In this document: one piece after another, positions 32,892 through 44,279 of the stretch | Layout of the letters: each line of letters opens with the position of its first letter | Numbering within the stretch: position 1 is the stretch's first letter | Assembly (NCBI GenBank): GCA_032191485.1 | Contig: JAVDOI010000003.1 | Coordinates: 2,940,163 to 3,004,162, forward strand | Reading direction: 5' to 3' | Length of the DNA: 64,000 nt | Source: Leptoclinus maculatus | Lineage: Eukaryota > Chordata > Actinopteri > Perciformes > Stichaeidae | The notes under the pieces: model-generated | Seen by the model: the letters and a program-made list of their open reading frames with translations, nothing else | What the model was told of the DNA's origin: nothing | Databases searched by the model: none | Position numbers and translations under genes: made by a program

Positions 32892-33115
32892 ATAGCTCCA
32901 GGCTTATTATAAGAAATATGGTGTAAGCAATGTTCCTTTAAACTTGAGGTCATTCCATTCATATGAGAAGTTAGTGGTCTTCCCTTTAACCTAACCTTGC
33001 AAGCAAAACTGATATGGTCTCACACCCGAATGGCCATTAAAAAACGCCTACATTTTGCACGTTCTGTCCTGGTATGATTCTGGAAGTAATGGAGTTGAAT
33101 AAATAAGTGAAAAAG

Positions 33116-33189
33116 GGCCGGTTAGCTCAGATGGTCAGAGCGTGGTGCTAATAACGCCAAGGTCATGGGTTCAATCCCCATACTGGCCA
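33116..33189 (+). tRNA. tRNA-Ile-AAT: tRNA-Ile (AAT), U26 copy 1
   Basis: Reference gene body. Confidence 0.95.
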
Positions 33190-33370
33190 GCAATTTGTTT
33201 GTGGAGATTCCATTCATATGAGAAGTTAGTGGTCTTCCCTTTAACCTAACCTTGCAAGCAAAACTGATAGGGTCTCACACCCGAATGGCCATTAAAAAAC
33301 GCCTACATTTTGCACATTCTGTCCGGGTATAATTCTGGAAGTAATGGAGTTGAATAAATAAGTGAAAAAG

Positions 33371-33444
33371 GGCCGGTTAGCTCAGATGGTCAGAGCGTGG
33401 TGCTAATAACGCCAAGGTCATGGGTTCAATCCCCATACTGGCCA
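33371..33444 (+). tRNA. tRNA-Ile-AAT: tRNA-Ile (AAT), U26 copy 2
   Basis: Cassette copy with the reference D loop; the flank switches inside the cassette from the CATATGAG/TTGCAAGC type to the CACATTCTGTCCGGG type, a recombinant. Confidence 0.95.
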
Positions 33445-33893
33445 GCAATGGTTATTTAAGAAAATAATGTGTCTACAATAGCTGTTCAACGATGATAGAA
33501 ATAAATATCACGGAGAAAGACAGCTCGTTTTGAATCCCTTCAATGTTAAAAGCTCTAGCCTCATTCGAAGACACTTTGTGAAAGCCCGTTTGCTGCACAC
33601 TTGAGCACAGTGGAAATAATCTTTATTCTTACAATAGTTTAAGTTTCAAGCTGTAATTGTAAGTTTGAAATAGAAAGTGTTTTTCTCTGCAGAAGGATTT
33701 TGTTGGATGAGGTGGGCACTAATCCCAATGACTTTCACATGTGAAGTCAGCAGTGTACCATTTAAGCAATCTTTTCTCTACCAACGCCGAGGTGGTAGTT
33801 GATAACACCTGATTGACGATCAAAAACTGGTTACATTTTTAAGTTCTTTCCTGGTTTCATTCTGCAAAAAAATTGTTGAAAAAGTAAAAACCA

Positions 33894-33966
33894 GGACAGT
33901 CAGCTCAGATGGTCAGAGCGTGGTGCTAATACTGCACAGTCATGGGTTGAATCCCCAAACTGGCTA
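33894..33966 (+). pseudogene. psi-Ile, U26
   Basis: C72T variant as at 23750. Confidence 0.85.
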
Positions 33967-34267
33967 GAGATAATCATTCAACGAATCAATATGTCTACAG
34001 CTGCAGTTGATGTTTCAATTCATGATCCAGTACAACATTTGAGATGATAGAAGGTATTATGCCCTGCAAAAATAGATATCATCAAGTATATTGGCATTAA
34101 TTCCACTGACCCTCACATGCGAAGCCAGCTGCCTACCATTTAAGCTAACTACCCTCTCGAAAAGCCAACTGGCCAGCTTTGCAGTATGTCTTTGGTCAAA
34201 GGATAGTTCACTCCTACTCAGCATATAAACCATTGCACTTATGAAGTGTAACAATCGTGCATTTTGT

Positions 34268-34340
34268 GACCATGTGGCCTAATGGACAAGGCGTCTGACT
34301 TCGGATCAGAAGATTGAGGGTTGGAGACCCTTCGTGGTTT
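34268..34340 (+). pseudogene. tRNA-Arg-TCG: tRNA-Arg (TCG), U27, T loop and B box damaged
   Basis: TTGGAGA T loop, identical to U20, 10144 bp away. Confidence 0.7.
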
Positions 34341-34564
34341 ATAGCTCCAGGCTTACTATAAGAAATATGGTGTAAGCAATGTTCCTTTAAACTTGAGGTC
34401 ATTCCATTTATATGAGAAGTCAGCGGTCTTCCTTTTAACTGAACCAAGCAAGCAAAGCTGATAGGGTCTCACACCCGAATGGCCATTAAAAAACGCCTAC
34501 ATTTTGCACATTCTGTCCGGGTATAATTCTGGAAGTAATGGAGTTGAATAAATAAGTGAAAAAG

Positions 34565-34638
34565 GGCCGTTTAGCTCAGATGGTCAGAGCGTGGTGCTAA
34601 TAACGCCAAGGTCATGGGTTCAATCCCCATACTGGCCA
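34565..34638 (+). tRNA. tRNA-Ile-AAT: tRNA-Ile (AAT), U27 copy 1, acceptor mismatch
   Basis: G6T as at 24421. Confidence 0.82.
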
Positions 34639-34819
34639 GCAATTTGTTTGTGGAGATTCCATTCATATGAGAAGTTAGTGGTCTTCCCTTTAACCTAACC
34701 TTGCAAGCAAAACTGATATGGTCTCACACCCGAATGGCCATTAAAAAACGCCTACATTTTGCACGTTCTGTCCTGGTATAATTCTGGAAGTAATAGAGTT
34801 GAATAAATAAGTAAAAAAG

Positions 34820-34893
34820 GGCCGGTTAGCTCAGATGGTTAGAGCGTGGTGCTAATAACGCCAAGGTCATGGGTTCAATCCCCATACTGGCCA
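34820..34893 (+). tRNA. tRNA-Ile-AAT: tRNA-Ile (AAT), U27 copy 2
   Basis: Cassette copy, GGTTAGAGC D loop, all stems pair. Confidence 0.95.
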
Positions 34894-35342
34894 GCAATGG
34901 ATATTTAAGAAAATAATGTGTCTACAATAGCTGTTCAACGATGATAGAAATAAATATCACGGAGAAAGACAGCTGGTTTTGAATCCCTTCAATGTTAAAA
35001 GCTCTAGCCTCATTCAAAGACACTTTGTGAAAGCCCGTTTGCTGCACACTTGAGCACAGTGGAAATAATCTTTATTCTTACAATAGTTTAAGTTTCAAGC
35101 TGTAATTGTAAGTTTGAAATAGAAAGTGTTTTTCTTTGCAGAAGGATTTTGTTGGATGAGGTGGGCACTAATCCCAATGACTTTCACATGTGAAGTCAGC
35201 AGTGTACCATTTAAGCAATCTTTTCTCTACCAACGCCGAGGTGGTAGTTGATAACACCTGATTGACGATCAAAAACTGGTTACATTTTTAAGTTCTTTCC
35301 TGGTTTCATTCTGCAAAAAAATTGTTGAAAAAGTAAAAACCA

Positions 35343-35415
35343 GGACAGTCAGCTCAGATGGTCAGAGCGTGGTGCTAATACTGCACAGTCATGGGTTGAA
35401 TCCCCAAACTGGCCA
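35343..35415 (+). pseudogene. psi-Ile, U27
   Basis: Same sequence as the 985-1057 copy. Confidence 0.85.
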
Positions 35416-35716
35416 GAGATAATCATTCAACGAATCAATATGTCTACAGCTGCAGTTGATGTTTCAATTCATGATCCAGTACAACATTTGAGATGATAGA
35501 AGGTATTATGCCCTGCAAAAATAGATATCATCAAGTATATTGGCATTAATTCCACTGACCCTCACATGCGAAGCCAGCTGCCTACCATTTAAGCTAACTA
35601 CCCTCTCGAAAAGCCAACTGGCCAGCTTTGAAGTATGTCTTTGGTCAAAGGATAGCTCCCTCCTACTCAGCATATAAACCATTGCACTTATGAAGTGTAA
35701 CAATCGTGCATTTTGT

Positions 35717-35789
35717 GACCATGTGGCCTAATGGACAAGGCGTCTGACTTCGGATCAGAAGATTGAGGGTTCGAGTCCCTTCGTGGTTT
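35717..35789 (+). tRNA. tRNA-Arg-TCG: tRNA-Arg (TCG), U28
   Basis: Gene body unchanged; 3' flank AGCTCTAGGC shared with U30. Confidence 0.94.
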
Positions 35790-36013
35790 ATAGCTCTAGG
35801 CTTATTATAAGAAATATGGTGTAAGCAATGTTCCTTTAAACTTGAGGTCATTCCATTCATATGAGAAGTTAGTGGTCTTCCCTTTAACCTAACCTTGCAA
35901 GCAAAACTGATATGGTCTCACACCCGAATGGCCATTAAAAAACGCCTACATTTTGCACGTTCTGTCCTGGTATGATTCTGGAAGTAATGGAGTTGAATAA
36001 ATAAGTGAAAAAG

Positions 36014-36087
36014 GGCCGGTTAGCTCAGATGGTCAGAGCGTGGTGCTAATAACGCCAAGGTCATGGGTTCAATCCCCATACTGGCCA
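36014..36087 (+). tRNA. tRNA-Ile-AAT: tRNA-Ile (AAT), U28 copy 1
   Basis: Reference gene body. Confidence 0.95.
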
Positions 36088-36268
36088 GCAATTTGTTTGT
36101 GGAGATTCCATTCATATGAGAAGTTAATGGTCTTCCCTTTAACCTAACCTTGCAAGCAAAACTGATATGGTCTCACACCCGAATGGCCATTAAAAAACGC
36201 CTACATTTTGCACGTTCTGTCCTGGTATAATTCTGGAAGTAATAGAGTTGAATAAATAAGTAAAAAAG

Positions 36269-36342
36269 GGCCGGTTAGCTCAGATGGTTAGAGCGTGGTG
36301 CTAATAACGCCAAGGTCATGGGTTCAATCCCAATAATGGCCA
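36269..36342 (+). tRNA. tRNA-Ile-AAT: tRNA-Ile (AAT), U28 copy 2, two-mismatch allele
   Basis: C63A and C67A allele as at 26125. Confidence 0.7.
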
Positions 36343-36791
36343 GCAATGGTTATTTAAGAAAATAATGTGTCTACAATAGCTGTTCAACGATGATAGAAAT
36401 AAATATCACGGAGAAAGACAGCTCGTTTTGAATCCCTTCAATGTTAAAAGCTCTAGCCTCATTCGAAGACACTTTGTGAAAGCCCGTTTGCTGCACACTT
36501 GAGCACAGTGGAAATAATCTTTATTCTTACAATAGTTTAAGTTTCAAGCTGTAATTGTAAGTTTGAAATAGAAAGTGTTTTTCTTTGCAGAAGGATTTTG
36601 TTGGATGAGGTGGGCACTAATCCCAATGACTTTCACATGTGAAGTCAGCAGTGTACCATTTAAGCAATCTTTTCTCTACCAACGCCGAGGTGGTAGTTGA
36701 TAACACCTGATTGACGATCAAAAACTGGTTACATTTTTAAGTTCTTTCCTGGTTTCATTCTGCAAAACAATTGTTGAAAAAGTAAAAACCA

Positions 36792-36864
36792 GGACAGTCA
36801 GCTCAGATGGTCAGAGCGTGGTGCTAATACTGCACAGTCATGGGTTGAATCCCCAAACTGGCCA
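36792..36864 (+). pseudogene. psi-Ile, U28
   Basis: Same sequence as the 985-1057 copy. Confidence 0.85.
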
Positions 36865-37165
36865 GAGATAATCATTCAACGAATCAATATGTCTACAGCT
36901 GCAGTTGATGTTTCAATTCATGATCCAGTACAACATTTGAGATGATAGAAGGTATTATGCCCTGCAAAAATAGATATCATCAAGTATATTGGCATTAATT
37001 CCACTGACCCTCACATGCGAAGCCAGCTGCCTACCATTTAAGCTAACTACCCTCTCGAAAAGCCAACTGGCCAGCTTTGAAGTATGTCTTTGGTCAAAGG
37101 ATAGCTCCCTCCTACTCAGCATATAAACCATTGCACTTATGAAGTGTAACAATCGTGCATTTTGT

Positions 37166-37238
37166 GACCATGTGGCCTAATGGACAAGGCGTCTGACTTC
37201 GGATCAGAAGATTGAGGGTTCGAGTCCCTTCGTGGTTT
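37166..37238 (+). tRNA. tRNA-Arg-TCG: tRNA-Arg (TCG), U29
   Basis: Gene body unchanged; extra T in the 3' spacer as in U22. Confidence 0.94.
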
Positions 37239-37463
37239 ATAGCTCCAGGCTTATTATAAGAAATATGGTGTAAGCAATGTTCCTTTAAACTTGAGGTTCA
37301 TTCCATTCATATGAGAAGTTAGTGGTCTTCCCTTTAACCTAACCTTGCAAGCAAAACTGATATGGTCTCACACCCGAATGGCCATTAAAAAACGCCTACA
37401 TTTTGCACTTTCTGTCCTGGTATGATTCTGGAAGTAATGGAGTTGAATAAATAAGTGAAAAAG

Positions 37464-37537
37464 GGCCGGTTAGCTCAGATGGTCAGAGCGTGGTGCTAAT
37501 AACGCCAAGGTCATGGGTTCAATCCCCATACTGGCCA
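37464..37537 (+). tRNA. tRNA-Ile-AAT: tRNA-Ile (AAT), U29 copy 1
   Basis: Reference gene body. Confidence 0.95.
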
Positions 37538-37718
37538 GCAATTTGTTTGTGGAGATTCCATTCATATGAGAAGTTAGTGGTCTTCCCTTTAACCTAACCT
37601 TGCAAGCAAAACTGATATGGTCTCACACCCGAATGGCCATTAAAAAACGCCTACATTTTGCACGTTCTGTCCTGGTATAATTCTGGAAGTAATAGAGTTG
37701 AATAAATAAGTAAAAAAG

Positions 37719-37792
37719 GGCCGGTTAGCTCAGATGGTTAGAGCGTGGTGCTAATAACGCCAAGGTCATGGGTTCAATCCCCATACTGGCCA
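37719..37792 (+). tRNA. tRNA-Ile-AAT: tRNA-Ile (AAT), U29 copy 2
   Basis: Cassette copy, GGTTAGAGC D loop, all stems pair. Confidence 0.95.
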
Positions 37793-37973
37793 GCAATTTG
37801 TTTGTGGAGATTCCATTCATATGAGAAGTTAGTGGTCTTCCCTTTAACCTAACCTTGCAAGCAAAACTGATATGGTCTCACACCCGAATGGCCATTAAAA
37901 AACGCCTACATTTTGCACGTTCTGTCCTGGTATAATTCTGGAAGTAATAGAGTTGAATAAATAAGTAAAAAAG

Positions 37974-38047
37974 GGCCGGTTAGCTCAGATGGTTAGAGCG
38001 TGGTGCTAATAACGCCAAGGTCATGGGTTCAATCCCAATAATGGCCA
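37974..38047 (+). tRNA. tRNA-Ile-AAT: tRNA-Ile (AAT), U29 copy 3, two-mismatch allele
   Basis: C63A and C67A allele as at 26125. Confidence 0.7.
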
Positions 38048-38496
38048 GCAATGGTTATTTAAGAAAATAATGTGTCTGCAATAGCTGTTCAACGATGATA
38101 GAAATAAATATCACGGAGAAAGACAGCTCGTTTTGAATCCCTTCAATGTTAAAAGCTCTAGCCTCATTCGAAGACACTTTGTGAAAGCCCGTTTGCTGCA
38201 CACTTGAGCACAGTGGAAATAATCTTTATTCTTACAATAGTTTAAGTTTCAAGCTGTAATTGTAAGTTTGAAATAGAAAGTGTTTTTCTTTGCAGAAGGA
38301 TTTTGTTGGATGAGGTGGGCACTAATCCCAATGACTTTCACATGTGAAGTCAGCAGTGTACCATTTAAGCAATCTTTTCTCTACCAACGCCGAGGTGGTA
38401 GTTGATAACACCTGATTGACGATCAAAAACTGGTTACATTTTTAAGTTCTTTCCTGGTTTCATTCTGCAAAAAAATTGTTGAAAAAGTAAAAACCA

Positions 38497-38569
38497 GGAC
38501 AGTCAGCTCAGATGGTCAGAGCGTGGTGCTAATACTGCACAGTCATGGGTTGAATCCCCAAACTGGCCA
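38497..38569 (+). pseudogene. psi-Ile, U29
   Basis: Same sequence as the 985-1057 copy. Confidence 0.85.
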
Positions 38570-38870
38570 GAGATAATCATTCAACGAATCAATATGTCTA
38601 CAGCTGCAGTTGATGTTTCAATTCATGATCCAGTACAACATTTGAGATGATAGAAGGTATTATGCCCTGCAAAAATAGATATCATCAAGTATATTGGCAT
38701 TAATTCCACTGACCCTCACATGCGAAGCCAGCTGCCTACCATTTAAGCTAACTACCCTCTCGAAAAGCCAACTGGCCAGCTTTGAAGTATGTCTTTGGTC
38801 AAAGGATAGCTCCCTCCTACTCAGCATATAAACCATTGCACTTATGAAGTGTAACAATCGTGCATTTTGT

Positions 38871-38943
38871 GACCATGTGGCCTAATGGACAAGGCGTCTG
38901 ACTTCGGATCAGAAGATTGAGGGTTCGAGTCCCTTCGTGGTTT
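38871..38943 (+). tRNA. tRNA-Arg-TCG: tRNA-Arg (TCG), U30
   Basis: Gene body unchanged; 3' flank AGCTCTAGGC as in U28. Confidence 0.94.
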
Positions 38944-39167
38944 ATAGCTCTAGGCTTATTATAAGAAATATGGTGTAAGCAATGTTCCTTTAAACTTGAG
39001 GTCATTCCATTCATATGAGAAGTTAGTGGTCTTCCCTTTAACCTAACCTTGCAAGCAAAACTGATATGGTCTCACACCCGAATGGCCATTAAAAAACGCC
39101 TACATTTTGCACGTTCTGTCCTGGTATGATTCTGGAAGTAATGGAGTTGAATAAATAAGTGAAAAAG

Positions 39168-39241
39168 GGCCGGTTAGCTCAGATGGTCAGAGCGTGGTGC
39201 TAATAACGCCAAGGTCATGGGTTCAATCCCCATACTGGCCA
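39168..39241 (+). tRNA. tRNA-Ile-AAT: tRNA-Ile (AAT), U30 copy 1
   Basis: Reference gene body. Confidence 0.95.
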
Positions 39242-39422
39242 GCAATTTGTTTGTGGAGATTCCATTCATATGAGAAGTTAATGGTCTTCCCTTTAACCTA
39301 ACCTTGCAAGCAAAACTGATATGGTCTCACACCCGAATGGCCATTAAAAAACGCCTACATTTTGCACGTTCTGTCCTGGTATAATTCTGGAAGTAATAGA
39401 GTTGAATAAATAAGTAAAAAAG

Positions 39423-39496
39423 GGCCGGTTAGCTCAGATGGTTAGAGCGTGGTGCTAATAACGCCAAGGTCATGGGTTCAATCCCAATAATGGCCA
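39423..39496 (+). tRNA. tRNA-Ile-AAT: tRNA-Ile (AAT), U30 copy 2, two-mismatch allele
   Basis: C63A and C67A allele as at 26125. Confidence 0.7.
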
Positions 39497-39945
39497 GCAA
39501 TGGTTATTTAAGAAAATAATGTGTCTGCAATAGCTGTTCAACGATGATAGAAATAAATATCACGGAGAAAGACAGCTCGTTTTGAATCCCTTCAATGTTA
39601 AAAGCTCTAGCCTCATTCGAAGACACTTTGTGAAAGCCCGTTTGCTGCACACTTGAGCACAGTGGAAATAATCTTTATTCTTACAATAGTTTAAGTTTCA
39701 AGCTGTTATTGTAAGTTTGAAATAGAAAGTGTTTTTCTCTGCAGAAGGATTTTGTTGGATGAGGTGGGCACTAATCCCAATGACTTTCACATGTGAAGTC
39801 AGCAGTGTACCATTTAAGCAATCTTTTCTCTACCAACGCCGAGGTGGTAGTTGATAACACCTGATTGACGATCAAAAACTGGTTACATTTTTAAGTTCTT
39901 TCCTGGTTTCATTCTGCAAAAAAATTGTTGAAAAAGTAAAAACCA

Positions 39946-40018
39946 GGACAGTCAGCTCAGATGGTCAGAGCGTGGTGCTAATACTGCACAGTCATGGGTT
40001 GAATCCCCAAACTGGCCA
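39946..40018 (+). pseudogene. psi-Ile, U30
   Basis: Same sequence as the 985-1057 copy. Confidence 0.85.
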
Positions 40019-40319
40019 GAGATAATCATTCAACGAATCAATATGTCTACAGCTGCAGTTGATGTTTCAATTCATGATCCAGTACAACATTTGAGATGAT
40101 AGAAGGTATTATGCCCTGCAAAAATAGATATCATCAAGTATATTGGCATTAATTCCACTGACCCTCACATGCGAAGCCAGCTGCCTACCATTTAAGCTAA
40201 CTACCCTCTCGAAAAGCCAACTGGCCAGCTTTGAAGTATGTCTTTGGTCAAAGGATAGCTCCCTCCTACTCAGCATATAAACCATTGCACTTATGAAGTG
40301 TAACAATCGTGCATTTTGT

Positions 40320-40392
40320 GACCATGTGGCCTAATGGACAAGGCGTCTGACTTCGGATCAGAAGATTGAGGGTTCGAGTCCCTTCGTGGTTT
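40320..40392 (+). tRNA. tRNA-Arg-TCG: tRNA-Arg (TCG), U31
   Basis: No difference from U1 seen. Confidence 0.94.
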
Positions 40393-40616
40393 ATAGCTCC
40401 AGGCTTATTATAAGAAATATGGTGTAAGCAATGTTCCTTTAAACTTGAGGTCATTCCATTCATATGAGAAGTTAGTGGTCTTCCCTTTAACCTAACCTTG
40501 CAAGCAAAACTGATATGGTCTCACACCCGAATGGCCATTAAAAAACGCCTACATTTTGCACGTTCTGTCCTGGTATGATTCTGGAAGTAATGGAGTTGAA
40601 TAAATAAGTGAAAAAG

Positions 40617-40690
40617 GGCCGGTTAGCTCAGATGGTCAGAGCGTGGTGCTAATAACGCCAAGGTCATGGGTTCAATCCCCATACTGGCCA
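40617..40690 (+). tRNA. tRNA-Ile-AAT: tRNA-Ile (AAT), U31 copy 1
   Basis: Reference gene body. Confidence 0.95.
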
Positions 40691-40871
40691 GCAATTTGTT
40701 TGTGGAGATTCCATTCATATGAGAAGTTAATGGTCTTCCCTTTAACCTAACCTTGCAAGCAAAACTGATATGGTCTCACACCCGAATGGCCATTAAAAAA
40801 CGCCTACATTTTGCACGTTCTGTCCTGGTATAATTCTGGAAGTAATAGAGTTGAATAAATAAGTAAAGAAG

Positions 40872-40945
40872 GGCCGGTTAGCTCAGATGGTTAGAGCGTG
40901 GTGCTAATAACGCCAAGGTCATGGGTTCAATCCCAATAATGGCCA
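40872..40945 (+). tRNA. tRNA-Ile-AAT: tRNA-Ile (AAT), U31 copy 2, two-mismatch allele
   Basis: C63A and C67A allele; leader GTAAAGAAGG shared with U32 and U34. Confidence 0.7.
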
Positions 40946-41394
40946 GCAATGGTTATTTAAGAAAATAATGTGTCTACAATAGCTGTTCAACGATGATAGA
41001 AATAAATATCACGGAGAAAGACAGCTCGTTTTGAATCCCTTCAATGTTAAAAGCTCTAGCCTCATTCGAAGACACTTTGTGAAAGCCCGTTTGCTGCACA
41101 CTTGAGCACAGTGGAAATAATCTTTATTCTTACAATAGTTTAAGTTTCAAGCTGTTATTGTAAGTTTGAAATAGAAAGTGTTTTTCTCTGCAGAAGGATT
41201 TTGTTGGATGAGGTGGGCACTAATCCCAATGACTTTCACATGTGAAGTCAGCAGTGTACCATTTAAGCAATCTTTTCTCTACCAACGCCGAGGTGGTAGT
41301 TGATAACACCTGATTGACGATCAAAAACTGGTTACATTTTTAAGTTCTTTCCTGGTTTCATTCTGCAAAAAAATTGTTGAAAAAGTAAAAACCA

Positions 41395-41467
41395 GGACAG
41401 TCAGCTCAGATGGTCAGAGCGTGGTGCTAATACTGCACAGTCATGGGTTGAATCCCCAAACTGGCCA
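41395..41467 (+). pseudogene. psi-Ile, U31
   Basis: Same sequence as the 985-1057 copy. Confidence 0.85.
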
Positions 41468-41768
41468 GAGATAATCATTCAACGAATCAATATGTCTACA
41501 GCTGCAGTTGATGTTTCAATTCATGATCCAGTACAACATTTGAGATGATAGAAGGTATTATGCCCTGCAAAAATAGATATCATCAAGTATATTGGCATTA
41601 ATTCCACTGACCCTCACATGCGAAGCCAGCTGCCTACCATTTAAGCTAACTACCCTCTCGAAAAGCCAACTGGCCAGCTTTGAAGTATGTCTTTGGTCAA
41701 AGGATAGCTCCCTCCTACTCAGCATATAAACCATTGCACTTATGAAGTGTAACAATCGTGCATTTTGT

Positions 41769-41841
41769 GACCATGTGGCCTAATGGACAAGGCGTCTGAC
41801 TTCGGATCAGAAGATTGAGGGTTCGAGTCCCTTCGTGGTTT
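41769..41841 (+). tRNA. tRNA-Arg-TCG: tRNA-Arg (TCG), U32
   Basis: No difference from U1 seen. Confidence 0.94.
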
Positions 41842-42065
41842 ATAGCTCCAGGCTTATTATAAGAAATATGGTGTAAGCAATGTTCCTTTAAACTTGAGGT
41901 CATTCCATTCATATGAGAAGTTAGTGGTCTTCCCTTTAACCTAACCTTGCAAGCAAAACTGATATGGTCTCACACCCGAATGGCCATTAAAAAACGCCTA
42001 CATTTTGCACGTTCTGTCCTGGTATGATTCTGGAAGTAATGGAGTTGAATAAATAAGTGAAAAAG

Positions 42066-42139
42066 GGCCGGTTAGCTCAGATGGTCAGAGCGTGGTGCTA
42101 ATAACGCCAAGGTCATGGGTTCAATCCCCATACTGGCCA
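42066..42139 (+). tRNA. tRNA-Ile-AAT: tRNA-Ile (AAT), U32 copy 1
   Basis: Reference gene body. Confidence 0.95.
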
Positions 42140-42320
42140 GCAATTTGTTTGTGGAGATTCCATTCATATGAGAAGTTAATGGTCTTCCCTTTAACCTAAC
42201 CTTGCAAGCAAAACTGATATGGTCTCACACCCGAATGGCCATTAAAAAACGCCTACATTTTGCACGTTCTGTCCTGGTATAATTCTGGAAGTAATAGAGT
42301 TGAATAAATAAGTAAAGAAG

Positions 42321-42394
42321 GGCCGGTTAGCTCAGATGGTTAGAGCGTGGTGCTAATAACGCCAAGGTCATGGGTTCAATCCCAATAATGGCCA
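42321..42394 (+). tRNA. tRNA-Ile-AAT: tRNA-Ile (AAT), U32 copy 2, two-mismatch allele
   Basis: C63A and C67A allele; GTAAAGAAGG leader. Confidence 0.7.
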
Positions 42395-42843
42395 GCAATG
42401 GTTATTTAAGAAAATAATGTGTCTACAATAGCTGTTCAACGATGATAGAAATAAATATCACGGAGAAAGACAGCTCGTTTTGAATCCCTTCAATGTTAAA
42501 AGCTCTAGCCTCATTCGAAGACACTTTGTGAAAGCCCGTTTGCTGCACACTTGAGCACAGTGGAAATAATCTTTATTCTTACAATAGTTTAAGTTTCAAG
42601 CTGTTATTGTAAGTTTGAAATAGAAAGTGTTTTTCTCTGCAGAAGGATTTTGTTGGATGAGGTGGGCACTAATCCCAATGACTTTCACATGTGAAGTCAG
42701 CAGTGTACCATTTAAGCAATCTTTTCTCTACCAACGCCGAGGTGGTAGTTGATAACACCTGATTGACGATCAAAAACTGGTTACATTTTTAAGTTCTTTC
42801 CTGGTTTCATTCTGCAAAAAAATTGTTGAAAAAGTAAAAACCA

Positions 42844-42916
42844 GGACAGTCAGCTCAGATGGTCAGAGCGTGGTGCTAATACTGCACAGTCATGGGTTGA
42901 ATCCCCAAACTGGCCA
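42844..42916 (+). pseudogene. psi-Ile, U32
   Basis: Same sequence as the 985-1057 copy. Confidence 0.85.
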
Positions 42917-43217
42917 GAGATAATCATTCAACGAATCAATATGTCTACAGCTGCAGTTGATGTTTCAATTCATGATCCAGTACAACATTTGAGATGATAG
43001 AAGGTATTATGCCCTGCAAAAATAGATATCATCAAGTATATTGGCATTAATTCCACTGACCCTCACATGCGAAGCCAGCTGCCTACCATTTAAGCTAACT
43101 ACCCTCTCGAAAAGCCAACTGGCCAGCTTTGAAGTATGTCTTTGGTCAAAGGATAGCTCCCTCCTACTCAGCATATAAACCATTGCACTTATGAAGTGTA
43201 ACAATCGTGCATTTTGT

Positions 43218-43290
43218 GACCATGTGGCCTAATGGACAAGGCGTCTGACTTCGGATCAGAAGATTGAGGGTTCAAGTCCCTTCGTGGTTT
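43218..43290 (+). tRNA. tRNA-Arg-TCG: tRNA-Arg (TCG), U33
   Basis: G57A in the T loop (TTCAAGT), a tolerated purine change; shared with U35. Confidence 0.93.
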
Positions 43291-43514
43291 ATAGCTCCAG
43301 GCTTATTATAAGAAATATGGTGTAAGCAATGTTCCTTTAAACTTGAGGTCATTCCATTCATATGAGAAGTTAGTGGTCTTCCCTTTAACCTAACCTTGCA
43401 AGCAAAACTGATATGGTCTCACACCCGAATGGCCATTAAAAAACGCCTACATTTTGCACTTTCTGTCCTGGTATGATTCTGGAAGTAATGGAGTTGAATA
43501 AATAAGTGAAAAAG

Positions 43515-43588
43515 GGCCGGTTAGCTCAGATGGTCAGAGCGTGGTGCTAATAACGCCAAGGTCATGGGTTCAATCCCCATACTGGCCA
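43515..43588 (+). tRNA. tRNA-Ile-AAT: tRNA-Ile (AAT), U33 copy 1
   Basis: Reference gene body. Confidence 0.95.
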
Positions 43589-43769
43589 GCAATTTGTTTG
43601 TGGAGATTCCATTCATATGAGAAGTTAGTGGTCTTCCCTTTAACCTAACCTTGCAAGCAAAACTGATATGGTCTCACACCCGAATGGCCATTAAAAAACG
43701 CCTACATTTTGCACGTTCTGTCCTGGTATAATTCTGGAAGTAATGGAGTTGAATTTATAAGTGAAAAAG

Positions 43770-43843
43770 GGCCGGTTAGCTCAGATGGTCAGAGCGTGAT
43801 GCTAATAATGCCAAGGTCATGGGTTCAATCCCCATACTGGCCA
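43770..43843 (+). tRNA. tRNA-Ile-AAT: tRNA-Ile (AAT), U33 copy 2, anticodon-stem variant
   Basis: G29A plus C39T and a TTTATAAG flank, otherwise found only at 11.4-15.6 kb. Confidence 0.82.
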
Positions 43844-44024
43844 GCAATTTGTTTGTGGAGATTCCATTCATATGAGAAGTTAGTGGTCTTCCCTTTAACC
43901 TAACCTTGCAAGCAAAACTGATATGGTCTCACACCCGAATGGCCATTAAAAAACGCCTACATTTTGCACTTTCTGTCCTGGTATGATTCTGGAAGTAATG
44001 GAGTTGAATAAATAAGTGAAAAAG

Positions 44025-44098
44025 GGCCGGTTAGCTCAGATGGTCAGAGCGTGGTGCTAATAACGCCAAGGTCATGGGTTCAATCCCCATACTGGCCA
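44025..44098 (+). tRNA. tRNA-Ile-AAT: tRNA-Ile (AAT), U33 copy 3
   Basis: Reference gene body in a cassette context. Confidence 0.95.
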
Positions 44099-44279
44099 GC
44101 AATTTGTTTGTGGAGATTCCATTCATATGAGAAGTTAATGGTCTTCCCTTTAACCTAACCTTGCAAGCAAAACTGATATGGTCTCACACCCGAATGGCCA
44201 TTAAAAAACGCCTACATTTTGCACGTTCTGTCCTGGTATAATTCTGGAAGTAATAGAGTTGAATAAATAAGTAAAAAAG

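Larger units (their letters stand above)
23390..37500 (+). repeat. 7-unit (10144-bp) higher-order duplication
   Basis: Rare variants recur 10144 bp apart: psi-Ile C72T (23821/33965), the TTGGAGA tRNA-Arg (24124/34268), tRNA-Ile G6T (24421/34565), and the extra T in GAGGTTCATTCC (27151/37295). Both halves have the same order of intact and two-mismatch tRNA-Ile alleles over the first three units. The exact edges are not determined. Confidence 0.75.
37538..38047 (+). repeat. two 255-bp tRNA-Ile cassettes in tandem (U29)
   Basis: Two cassettes follow the first tRNA-Ile, making a three-Ile unit and a 1705-bp period. The first cassette carries an intact gene, the second the two-mismatch allele. 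Confidence 0.9.
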
